NCBI GenBank assembly: GCA_938083085.1
Contig: CALLKX010000053.1
Span: 38,777 to 102,776 of the forward strand
DNA: 64,000 nucleotides
Direction: 5' to 3'
Origin: an uncultured bacterium
GTDB lineage: Bacteria > Planctomycetota > UBA1135 > GCA-002686595
Under the pieces are notes generated by a model. The model was not told where the DNA came from. It made no database searches and worked only from the letters and a program-made list of their open reading frames with translations. Positions 36,789 through 44,613 of this stretch are shown piece by piece. Positions within the stretch are counted from its first letter, which is position 1. Every line of letters begins with the position of its first letter. The translations under genes and the position numbers were made by a program.

Positions 36789-38546
36789 ATGAAGCCCCAA
36801 GGAAACAAGAAGAAGATCAGCGCCTCGAGCCTCAGGGAGGCCTTCAAGAAGATCATCTGGCCGCGACGGCGGCTGGTCTTCCTCGGCCTCTGCCTGATTG
36901 CCCTGAACCGGGCGTCAGGCATGGTGCTGCCCGCGTCGACCCGCTACCTGATCGACGACGTGCTGGCCGGCGGCGCCGAGGGGCTCCTGATGCCGATCCT
37001 GCTTGGGCTGGTGGCGGCCACCACCGTCCAGGCGATCTCATCCTTCACCTTGACCAAGCTCCTCAGCGTCGAGGCGCAGCTCCTCATCGCTGAGCTGCGG
37101 GCGGAGGTCCACGAGCACGTGCTCGGCCTCCCGGTGCGGCGCTTCGAGGATACGCGCTCGGGGGAGCTCGTCTCGCGGGTGATGAACGACGTGGAGGGGG
37201 TGCGAAACCTCGTAGGTACGGGGCTGGTGCAGCTGGTGGGCGGGATCTTGACGGCGCTTATCGCGATGGTCTTCCTGCTCAAGATCAACGTGGCCATGAC
37301 CGCGCTGGCGCTCGTGCCCATGGCGCTGTTCGCGGTGGTGTCGTCCCTGGCATTCAAGCGGCTGCGTCCCGCGTTCCGTGAGCGTGGTCGGCTTCAGGCC
37401 GAGGTGACCGGGCGCCTGACCGAGTCGCTCGGGGGCATCCGGATCATCAAGGGCTTCCACGCCCTCGCCCGGGAGAACGACATCTTCCGCGCCGGGGTGA
37501 TGCGCATCTTTGAGAACGTCAAGTCGACCCTCACCACGACCGCGGCGGTGACCTCGCTCGGCACCTTCTTCGTGGGCGTCGCGAGCGTGGTGATCCTCGG
37601 CTACGGTGGACGAGAGATCCTGGCGGAGCAGATGACCGTCGGTGAGCTCTTCAGCTTCACCCTGTTCCTCGCGCTGCTGATCGGGCCCATCATCCAGATG
37701 GCAAACATCGGTACCCAGATGACCGAGGCCTTCGCCGGGCTCGATCGCACGGCGGAGCTGCTGCAGCAGCCCGGAGAGGATGATGATCCCCTGCGCGTGG
37801 AGGTCATGCCGCGGATCAACGGGCACCTGCGCTTCGAGGACGTGAGCTTCGCCTACGAGGAGGGGGAGCCCGTCCTCAAGGGCATCGACTTCGAGGCTCA
37901 GCCGGGCCAGGTCGTAGCGCTGGTGGGGAGCTCAGGGTCCGGCAAGTCCACCCTCGCGTCTATCGCCGTCTCCTTCCTGTCTCCCGACACCGGGCGGGTG
38001 CTGGTGGATGGCGTCGACCTGCGAACGGTGGAGCTGGCGAGTTATCGCAGCCAGCTCGGTCTGGTGCTGCAGGACGAGTTCCTGTTTGACGGCACGATCC
38101 GCGAGAACCTCCTCTTTGCGCGGCCGGAGGCCAGCGAGGAGGAGATCGTGGAGGCGGCGCGGCGCGCCCACGTGACCGAGTTCGCCGACCGCATGCCGGA
38201 GGGCCTGGATACGGTCATCGGCGAGCGCGGGGTCAAGCTCTCCGGCGGCCAGAAGCAGCGCGTGACCATCGCCCGAGCGCTGCTCGCGGACCCGCGCGTT
38301 CTGCTGCTGGACGAGGCTACCAGTAGCCTCGACACCGAGAGCGAGTCCTTTATCCAGGAGTCGCTCGGAGAGCTGCTCGCAGGCCGCACGACCCTGGTGA
38401 TCGCGCACCGCCTCTCCACGATCCAGCGGGCGGACTTGATCTTGGTGATCGAGGACGGCGAGGTCGTGGAGCGGGGCAGGCACGGCGACCTCATGGCGCA
38501 GGAGGGGCGGTACCACCGCCTCTACACTCTCCAGGCGCGCATCTGA
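36789..38546 (+). CDS. ABC exporter, fused permease and ATPase (MsbA/lipid-exporter type)
   Basis: 585 aa from ATG 36789 (MKPQGNKKKISASSLREAF). Six TM helices span about residues 30-310, with the cytoplasmic coupling segment LGGIRIIKGFHALARENDIF. The ATPase has Walker A GSSGSGKST, Q-loop VLQDEFLFDGTIRENLLFAR, signature LSGGQKQRVTIARALL, Walker B VLLLDEATSSLD and H-loop IAHRLSTI. It works as a homodimer moving a lipid or hydrophobic substrate across the inner membrane. Transcription is divergent from the phosphopantetheinyl transferase, with 61 bases between starts. Confidence 0.95.
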   Translation: MKPQGNKKKISASSLREAFKKIIWPRRRLVFLGLCLIALNRASGMVLPASTRYLIDDVLAGGAEGLLMPILLGLVAATTVQAISSFTLTKLLSVEAQLLIAELRAEVHEHVLGLPVRRFEDTRSGELVSRVMNDVEGVRNLVGTGLVQLVGGILTALIAMVFLLKINVAMTALALVPMALFAVVSSLAFKRLRPAFRERGRLQAEVTGRLTESLGGIRIIKGFHALARENDIFRAGVMRIFENVKSTLTTTAAVTSLGTFFVGVASVVILGYGGREILAEQMTVGELFSFTLFLALLIGPIIQMANIGTQMTEAFAGLDRTAELLQQPGEDDDPLRVEVMPRINGHLRFEDVSFAYEEGEPVLKGIDFEAQPGQVVALVGSSGSGKSTLASIAVSFLSPDTGRVLVDGVDLRTVELASYRSQLGLVLQDEFLFDGTIRENLLFARPEASEEEIVEAARRAHVTEFADRMPEGLDTVIGERGVKLSGGQKQRVTIARALLADPRVLLLDEATSSLDTESESFIQESLGELLAGRTTLVIAHRLSTIQRADLILVIEDGEVVERGRHGDLMAQEGRYHRLYTLQARI

Positions 38547-38668
38547 CCCGCGGTCAAAACTCGGCGTGTGGCGCAGAGGCTTGCGGCCAAGCGCGGCTAC
38601 CATCTGGCACGACACCGGGCCGTCCTCAGGCCCCTGGCATCCCACACTGATTTCAACTCGCACTCCCC

Positions 38669-39643
38669 ATGCGTCACGCCTTCGCTCTCGCCCTCCTCGC
38701 TCCCTCGCTGCTCTTCTCGGACACGCCCTCAGTGGCAGTGGACGCGGGCACGAAGGTCACCAAGACCTACGAGAACGTCCTCAAGGTGGAGCTGCAAAGT
38801 ATCAGCATCGAGTTCGGGGACGAGGAGCAAGAGGTCCCCGACGAGCAGCTCCCTGAGATCGTCATCGAGGACAACGAGCTGATCGTCTTCACGGACGAGT
38901 ACCTCGTCGTGGACGGCGGGCGCGGGACAAAGATCGCGCGGTCCTTCGACACCCTTGAGGACTCGAGCACCCAGGCGGTGAGCATGCCGGACGGCGAGGG
39001 CGGCGAGGACGTCACCGAGGGAGAGAGCGAGCTGGCAGGAGCGACCGTGGTGTTCTCCTGGGACGGCGACGACGACAGCTACACCGCCGCGTTCGGTGAG
39101 GACGAGGATGGGGACGAGGATCTGCTCGAGGGCCTCGTGGGCGACGCGGACTTCCTCTTCATGTTCCCTGGCGAAGAGGTCGAGGTCGGCGATAGCTGGG
39201 AGGTTGGGGCTGAGGTCTTCACCCTCATGACCTCGCCGTCCGGTGACCTGAAGATCGACTCGGAGGACCAGTCAGAGAAGGACGACGAGTTTGGCGAGCA
39301 GTTCGAGGACAACCTCAGCGGGGACCTCGAGGTGACCCTCGTGTCCATCGAGGACGACGTGGCCAAGGTCACGTTTGAGGGGGTCGTGGACACCGAGATT
39401 GCGCTCGAGCGCGAGACGCCTGAAGGGGCGCCCGAGGGGCTCGAGCTCGAGCAGGGCTTCGAGTTCTCGTTCGACGTTTCCGGGACCCTGCTCTGGAACA
39501 TGGAGAGCGGCATCGCCATCTCCATGGAGATGGAGGCGGACGTCGAGATGAACAACTCGAACACCCAGACCATGGGTGAGCAGTCCATCAAGCAGGTCCA
39601 GTACTTCGAGGGGGAGTACACCGCGACCGCGACCTTCGAGTAG
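38669..39643 (+). CDS. Secreted, highly acidic protein of unknown function
   Basis: 324 aa, signal peptide MRHAFALALLAPSLLFS. The mature protein is dominated by Asp and Glu (for example AFGEDEDGDEDLLEGLVGD; SEDQSEKDDEFGEQFEDN), so it has a very low isoelectric point, and it is Ser/Gly/Val rich in between. Strand-like stretches such as DLEVTLVSIEDDVAKVTFEG recur. No catalytic motif was recognised. Similar 'DUF6263-like' secreted proteins have repeated lipocalin-type strands, but I cannot assign it. It follows the ABC exporter by 122 bases and is seven bases before the next gene, so it likely shares a transcript with the latter. Confidence 0.8.
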   Translation: MRHAFALALLAPSLLFSDTPSVAVDAGTKVTKTYENVLKVELQSISIEFGDEEQEVPDEQLPEIVIEDNELIVFTDEYLVVDGGRGTKIARSFDTLEDSSTQAVSMPDGEGGEDVTEGESELAGATVVFSWDGDDDSYTAAFGEDEDGDEDLLEGLVGDADFLFMFPGEEVEVGDSWEVGAEVFTLMTSPSGDLKIDSEDQSEKDDEFGEQFEDNLSGDLEVTLVSIEDDVAKVTFEGVVDTEIALERETPEGAPEGLELEQGFEFSFDVSGTLLWNMESGIAISMEMEADVEMNNSNTQTMGEQSIKQVQYFEGEYTATATFE

Positions 39644-39649
39644 CCCGCG

Positions 39650-41221
39650 ATGAAGCCTGAACAGCCTGCCCCTTCCCTGGCGGTCCGGCTTGGCGCCGTG
39701 GCCGCTGTGGTGTGGCTGGTGTCCTGGTGGCTTTGGGCGCAGGACTGGATCCAGTTCCCCTTCGCGCTTGAGTGGCAGGAGGCGGCCATGTTCGAGCACG
39801 CCTCGCGTGTGGCGAACGGTCTGCCTCTGTACATGCCGCCTGCCGTGGAGTTCACGGCCTTCCCGTATCCGCCGCTGTTCCACTGGCTCGGGGCCCTCGC
39901 GGTGGGGAGCCCCGCCAGCGGCCTGGCGGACCTGAGGTCGGTGTCCGCCTTCTCGACCCTGGTGGTGCTCGTGTGCTTGGTCCTGGCTGGGCGCAGGCGG
40001 GCGGGGCTTGCAGGCGGGCTCTTGGGCGCGGGGCTCTTCATCGCAGCCGACGGCTGGACCGGGACGTGGACCCTGCTCGCCCGGGTGGACGCGCTGTCCC
40101 TCGCCCTGACCGCGGCATCGCTCCTTGTGGGGACCTCCGCCCGCGCCCTGGCCGGACGGCCGGGTGCTGGCGCCCTTGCCGGAATCCTTGGCGTCGCGGC
40201 TGTGCTCGCGAAGCAGACGGCTCTTGGGCCTCTTGTAGGCCTCGTGCTGGGGCTCTGCTTGCGTCCGCGCTCGCGCCGCGCGGGCCTCGCGGCTGGGGTG
40301 GTCTCGGGCGTCATGCTGACGGTCGCTGTGGCGTCCCTCGAGCGGTCCAGCGGGGGATGGTTCAGCTTCCACGTGTACGCCGTGCTCGCTGGGAGCCCCC
40401 TCCACGGGCCGGCGGCCCTGACCTTCTTGCCGGACCTCCTCCTGGCCTGGGCGCCGCTCCTGGTGTTGGCGCTCCTCGCGAGCCAGGCTCCCTGGGGCGG
40501 CCCGATCGCCATGCCTGCCCAGGTGCATGTTGAGTCGAGCCATGCCGGGGACGGGCGGCTCCGCTTCGGGGGGCTCCACCCCGCGGAATGGTGCTCGCTG
40601 CTGGCGCTGCTCGCCGTCGCCTGGGTGGGCCGTGCCCACGAAGGCGGCTTTCGAAACACCTTGCTCCCCGCGGCCCTCGCCCTGTCCTGGATCTCGGGTC
40701 CGCTGGCAGCCAGGGCCGCCATGGTTCGCCCGCGGGCCGCTGTGGGGCTCACGCTGCTCCTCTTCTCCTGGCTGACCCTCAGTCACCCGACGGCGGACCT
40801 ACCGTCGACCGGGGAGCGGGATCGCATGGAGGCGCTCTTGGAGCGCGTTCGCGCCCTGGATGGACCGGTGTGGCAGCCCCACGGCGCGCTGGACCCCTGC
40901 GAGTCTGGTGGCGTTCACGCCATGGTGCTGGTGGACCTTTTCAAGAGCCGTGCGCAGCGGGAGGCTCGCGCCTTCGAGGCGGACCTCGCGCGCGACCTGG
41001 ACGCGCGCCGCTTCGGAGCCATCGTCCTCGGGGTAGAGCTCAGCGAGTGGGCGGGCTTCGAGGCGTTGACCCGCAACTACCGGGTGGCGGATCGGCTTGA
41101 CGGGCGGGCAGATGAGCCGGCCATTGGGCCTGCAGGTCAGCCTGCCGATGGAGCAGGAGCACCGCTGGCGCCAGCCACCGGCGCGCCCATTGGGCCCCGC
41201 TTGCTGCTGTTGCCGCGCTGA
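39650..41221 (+). CDS. Polytopic membrane protein, probable GT-C-type glycosyltransferase
   Basis: 523 aa, about ten hydrophobic segments. The first periplasmic loop (FALEWQEAAMFEHASRVANG, then LYMPPAVEFTAFPYPPLFHW) has the acidic pair and the PYPPL motif seen in GT-C family mannosyltransferase- and dolichol-phosphate-glycosyltransferase-like proteins. The soluble C-terminal region (TGERDRMEALLERVRALDGP) and the final Gly/Ala/Pro-rich tail follow. Start is six bases after the acidic-protein stop. The exact sugar donor and acceptor are unknown. A downstream repeat lies between this gene and the convergent ferredoxin-NADP reductase. Confidence 0.75.
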   Translation: MKPEQPAPSLAVRLGAVAAVVWLVSWWLWAQDWIQFPFALEWQEAAMFEHASRVANGLPLYMPPAVEFTAFPYPPLFHWLGALAVGSPASGLADLRSVSAFSTLVVLVCLVLAGRRRAGLAGGLLGAGLFIAADGWTGTWTLLARVDALSLALTAASLLVGTSARALAGRPGAGALAGILGVAAVLAKQTALGPLVGLVLGLCLRPRSRRAGLAAGVVSGVMLTVAVASLERSSGGWFSFHVYAVLAGSPLHGPAALTFLPDLLLAWAPLLVLALLASQAPWGGPIAMPAQVHVESSHAGDGRLRFGGLHPAEWCSLLALLAVAWVGRAHEGGFRNTLLPAALALSWISGPLAARAAMVRPRAAVGLTLLLFSWLTLSHPTADLPSTGERDRMEALLERVRALDGPVWQPHGALDPCESGGVHAMVLVDLFKSRAQREARAFEADLARDLDARRFGAIVLGVELSEWAGFEALTRNYRVADRLDGRADEPAIGPAGQPADGAGAPLAPATGAPIGPRLLLLPR

Positions 41222-41252
41222 GGACGGCTCGGCCTTGGAGGTCCCCGGCAGA

Positions 41253-41297
41253 GGTCCAGCAGAGAGTGGTCCAGCAGAGAGAGGCCCAGCAGCGGCC
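41253..41297. repeat. 15-base tandem repeat, three copies
   Basis: Units 41253-41267, 41268-41282 and 41283-41297: GGTCCAGCAGAGAGT, GGTCCAGCAGAGAGA, GGCCCAGCAGCGGCC. They share the CCAGC core with repeats at 43465 and 48635. The position is between two convergent genes. Confidence 0.8.
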
Positions 41298-41349
41298 CCG
41301 CGCAGGACCCGCGGGTAAGCGGTCCTGAGCGTGCCCGCGGCGGTGCGCT

Positions 41350-42126
41350 CTACCAGTACTTCTCCATGTGGAGCTGACCGGGGTCGCGCTTGCGGTGCCG
41401 TTGGAAGCCGAGGGGGGCGAGCTTCTCCTGCACGTCGACGATCATTTGCGGGTTGCCGCAGAGGAAGATCTGGCACCGATCGGGGCTGAGCGGCTTGCCG
41501 GTGAGCGCCTCGTAGGCCTCCGGCTCCAGGAACTTGTTGACCCGACCGCGTAGCCCGTCCCAGGCGTCGGCGGGCTCCTGGCCGGTGATCGTCGGGAAGA
41601 ACCGGAAGCTCTCGTCCTCCATCTCGCGGAACTCCTCCACGTAGCCGAGGTCCCGGACGTACCGGTCGCTGTAGAGGATGATCGTGCGGCCGAAACGCGC
41701 GCGCGCTGAGCGGTCGTAGAGCATCGGCCGATAGGGGGCGACGCCGGTGCCCGTGCCCACGAGGATGAGGTCCTCGCTGTCTGCCGCGCCGGTGAGGGTG
41801 AAGTGGCCGGCGCATCGCTGCTCCAGGAAGAGCTTGCCACCGATGGGCAGGTCGAACAGCCTGGGCGTCAGCGCGCCGTCGTCCACTCGGCGGATGAAGA
41901 AGTCCACCGTCTCCGCACCTGGGGTCGACGCGATCGAGTACGCGCGGCGGATGTTGGCGCCCGTCTCGGCGTCCCAGTCATCGCCCTCCGGGAGCGCGAG
42001 GTTGGTGAACTGGCCGGGGACGAAGGTCGGGAACTCCCAGTCCAGCGGCCGGACGGAGAAGGTCGCCAGCCCGTCGGTCCAGTCCTGTCGCGCGACCAGC
42101 TCAGCGTTCGGTTTGTGGATCTTCAT
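41350..42126 (-). CDS. fpr: Ferredoxin/flavodoxin-NADP+ reductase
   Basis: 258 aa from ATG 42126 (MKIHKPNAELVARQDWTDGL), the length of bacterial Fpr; the frame stays open to 42411 without sense. FAD-binding RAYSIAST near residue 60, NADP-binding GTGTGVAPYRPML near residue 125, and C-terminal FLCGNPQMIVDVQEKL match the family, and the last residues (MEKYW) end in an aromatic as usual. It passes electrons between NADPH and ferredoxin or flavodoxin, in the cytoplasm. It is divergent from a membrane protein gene at 42286. Confidence 0.94.
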   Translation of the reverse strand: MKIHKPNAELVARQDWTDGLATFSVRPLDWEFPTFVPGQFTNLALPEGDDWDAETGANIRRAYSIASTPGAETVDFFIRRVDDGALTPRLFDLPIGGKLFLEQRCAGHFTLTGAADSEDLILVGTGTGVAPYRPMLYDRSARARFGRTIILYSDRYVRDLGYVEEFREMEDESFRFFPTITGQEPADAWDGLRGRVNKFLEPEAYEALTGKPLSPDRCQIFLCGNPQMIVDVQEKLAPLGFQRHRKRDPGQLHMEKYW

Positions 42127-42285
42127 GGGCTTGTTGGGCAGGATGCCCGCTGAAGCTTGTTCCCGGCAGGCCCGCACTTCAAGTGACTCCCCTCTCAAGC
42201 TGGCTGGGCCCGCCTGCGGATCAGTCTGCGGGGCCTTTTGGCGCCCTTGCTTGCCCCGCCCCTCCCGGGCTCCTACCTTTCTGCC

Positions 42286-42942
42286 ATGGTGATTCTGGCC
42301 TCGATCCGCCCCGACGACGACCTCTTCGGGGCCGCCGACTGGACCTCTCTGGGTCTGGTCCTGTGCATCGTGGGTGCATTCCTGATCGCCAACTCGACGC
42401 TCTTCGAGCATCCACGCTCGCTCGTCGCTCGGTATTTCGGGCGCAGCTACGGGCGGCTTCAGTCGGTCCGTGAGTACGTCTACAACCGGGTCCAGACGAC
42501 CCTGGGCTTCGCCTTCCTGCTGACGGGCTTTGGCCTCCAGCTGGTGGGCCAGTTCCGGTCCGCTGGCCCTGGGGAGGCTCCGCTCAACATGGTCTGGATC
42601 GGGGTCATCGTCGCCGCCGCGATCGCTCTCCTGTTCAGCGGTTGGTGGTGGTCGGTCTGGGCCTTCCGCCGCTACGTCAGGGAGTACTTCAACCGGAACC
42701 CCCAGGACTTCCGCGCCGAGCCCGCCATGGCCCGCGAGGTGGGGGATCTCTTCGGGGTGGAATCGAGCGAGGACGACACCGTGGAGGACTACGTTGGCCG
42801 GCTTGTGCGGGAGACGGGTCTCCCTCAGCAGGCGCCCGTCGAGGAGCGAGTCCCCGTCGATCGCCGCGGTGTCACCCAGTTGGGGATCGCCCGAGGGCTG
42901 CCCGAGGACTTCGACCTCGAGGCTGCAGAAGAAGCGATCTGA
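42286..42942 (+). CDS. Membrane protein of unknown function
   Basis: 218 aa from ATG 42286 (MVILASIRPDDDLFGAADWT), as the upstream extension is Pro-rich. Three hydrophobic helices: WTSLGLVLCIVGAFLIANST, TTLGFAFLLTGFGLQLVG and VWIGVIVAAAIALLFSGWWW. These are followed by a cytoplasmic tail of about 90 residues (FRRYVREYFNRNPQDFRAEP, then AREVGDLFGVESSEDDTVED). The tail's ELF/ED pattern recalls small adaptor tails, but no family is recognised. It is 81 bases upstream of the ComF gene and on the same strand. Confidence 0.8.
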   Translation: MVILASIRPDDDLFGAADWTSLGLVLCIVGAFLIANSTLFEHPRSLVARYFGRSYGRLQSVREYVYNRVQTTLGFAFLLTGFGLQLVGQFRSAGPGEAPLNMVWIGVIVAAAIALLFSGWWWSVWAFRRYVREYFNRNPQDFRAEPAMAREVGDLFGVESSEDDTVEDYVGRLVRETGLPQQAPVEERVPVDRRGVTQLGIARGLPEDFDLEAAEEAI

Positions 42943-43023
42943 GGTCGGCCGCCGGCGGTCGGACCCATCTGCTGCCCCCTCGGCCGGGACCCGGACCGGA
43001 GGCTTTGTTGTCCTCGCTGCACG

Positions 43024-44505
43024 GTGCGCGACACTGCGGCGGGCGTGATACGTCCTCCCCTCGTGGGGATCACAGGGGAGCTATGGGCCGAGTTGACCGA
43101 GGCCATCTGGCCGGCAAGGTGCTGGCTTTGTGGCACGGGGATCGCGGTGGACCCTTCGGTCTCAGCCGGTTCGGAACAGGCACATGTGCGCGGGGACTGG
43201 GAGCACGGGGAGGGGATACACGAGGACTGGGTCCACGAGGACTGGGTCCACGGGCGCAAGGGCGGGGTGTTGCCAGGCGGGCTGCCTGACGAGTGCGCTG
43301 GGGATCCACCGGGCCGCGGCCCTGGCCCCGGTGCGCCGGTCCCGGTGGAGGCCCGCGGGATGAGCGGGGAAGAGCGAACGGGGAGGCCGTACCTGGCACC
43401 GTTGGCGGGACCCCATGTGGGTGAACCCAGCGAGGAGCGAGGCGGTGTGGGGCAGCCCAGTGAGGACCAGCGCAGTACCGATCAGCGCAGTACCGACCAG
43501 CGCCGTGAGGACCAGCGCAGTGAAGACCAGCGCGGTGAGAAGGGGCGGTCGTGGGACAGAAAGCCATGGGTGCGACTGGGATTGGAGCGGCGGCGATCAA
43601 AGCGACAGCCCCCTAAGCGACAGCCCTCGAAGCGGCACTGGCTCGCGCCGCAGAAGGTCGAGGTGCAGCAGCGGGGAGCGCAGCGTGCGTACGTGCCCGG
43701 TGGGTTCCGGTCCTCTGCTGCCGAGTGGTGCTGGGCCCACCAGCTCCTGCCCGGGCTCGCGGGGCCACGCTGCGGTCGGTGCGCGGGCGCCCTCCCTCCG
43801 GGGATCGCAGGGGGCGCGCTCTGTGCGGACTGCCGGAGATGGAGCCCCGCCTTCGCCAGGGTGGCCGCCCCGTTTTCCTATGGCCACGCGGCGGTCCGCG
43901 CCGTCACGTTGGCCTTCAAGCACGGCGGGCGTCGGGATCTGGCCGCGCCCCTGGCTCGTGCCATGGCCCAGGCTCTGGGGGGGAGCGGGCGGGCGCCGGC
44001 GTCGGATTGGCCCGCCGCCTTCCATGGCGGGCCGGAGGGAGGGCCTGCTCACCCGTCGGGGGCCCGAGAGGTCCCTTCAGCCGGGGACTCGTGCGGGGGG
44101 AGGCCGGGAGGCCGAGGTGATGGTCCAGAGCACGCGAGGGGGACGGCCGGGCCGGGCCCTTTCGACCTCCTCGTTCCGGTCCCGGCGCACGCGTCGCGCC
44201 GACTTGAGCGTGGCCATGACCCTCCGCGGCTCCTCGCGCGCGAGCTCGAACTCGCGGGGGTGGGGCGCGCCGCTCCCGTTCTGCGGAGGGTGCGCGCCAC
44301 ACCTCCCCAGGGGTCGGCGGGCGCGCCGAGCAGGAGGAGCAACGTCCGCGGTGCCTTCCGCTTCAGCGGGCGGTCGCTGGGGGGCGCAGACGTTTGGCTG
44401 GTGGACGATGTGTTCACCAGTGGAGCGACTGCCGATGCCTGTGCGCGAACCCTCCGGTCGGCGGGCGCCGGTCGGGTCGAGGTCCTCGTCCTGGCGCGAG
44501 CCTGA
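43024..44505 (+). CDS. comF: ComF-family phosphoribosyltransferase with large low-complexity insertions
   Basis: 493 aa from GTG 43024, about twice the usual ComF size. The N-terminus (AELTEAIWPARCWLCGTG) is the normal first half of the zinc finger (Cys33/36), but the second half is CGRC and CADC at 250-253 and 267-270. Residues about 40-235 are an insertion rich in charged and Gly residues, built partly of 15-base repeats (HEDWV units; DQRST, DQRRE, DQRSE units). A second insertion of about 60 residues lies before GPFDLLVPVPAHASRRLERG. The PRPP loop VWLVDDVFTSGATADACARTL is intact. ComF proteins function in DNA uptake in competence systems, but are also widespread without it. The frame is open throughout, so this is not a pseudogene by sequence. 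Confidence 0.85.
   Translation: MRDTAAGVIRPPLVGITGELWAELTEAIWPARCWLCGTGIAVDPSVSAGSEQAHVRGDWEHGEGIHEDWVHEDWVHGRKGGVLPGGLPDECAGDPPGRGPGPGAPVPVEARGMSGEERTGRPYLAPLAGPHVGEPSEERGGVGQPSEDQRSTDQRSTDQRREDQRSEDQRGEKGRSWDRKPWVRLGLERRRSKRQPPKRQPSKRHWLAPQKVEVQQRGAQRAYVPGGFRSSAAEWCWAHQLLPGLAGPRCGRCAGALPPGIAGGALCADCRRWSPAFARVAAPFSYGHAAVRAVTLAFKHGGRRDLAAPLARAMAQALGGSGRAPASDWPAAFHGGPEGGPAHPSGAREVPSAGDSCGGRPGGRGDGPEHARGTAGPGPFDLLVPVPAHASRRLERGHDPPRLLARELELAGVGRAAPVLRRVRATPPQGSAGAPSRRSNVRGAFRFSGRSLGGADVWLVDDVFTSGATADACARTLRSAGAGRVEVLVLARA
43219..43248 (+). repeat. 15-base tandem repeat inside comF, two exact copies
   Basis: CACGAGGACTGGGTC twice (43219-43233, 43234-43248), with partial related units on both sides (43201 region and 43249-43257). 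In frame it encodes H-E-D-W-V. Confidence 0.85.
43465..43539 (+). repeat. 15-base tandem repeat inside comF, five copies
   Basis: Units begin at 43465, 43480, 43495, 43510 and 43525, consensus GACCAGCGCAGTGAG with one to three substitutions each. It encodes a DQRxx pentapeptide in frame. It contains the CCAGC core. Confidence 0.9.
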
Positions 44506-44613
44506 GCACCGGCCCGCCTTGCAGCGGGATGGCGGCGCTGAGGCGTGGCGGCGATCGGCCACCGGCCGGTTCCCGTTGCACGGCGCCATGGCTCACGGGT
44601 TACCCTCACGGCC

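Noticed and set aside
42196..42240. GC-rich inverted repeat followed by TTTT upstream of the 42286 gene
   Set aside because: The stem has an unpaired G and a long loop, and no gene upstream on that strand would need it.
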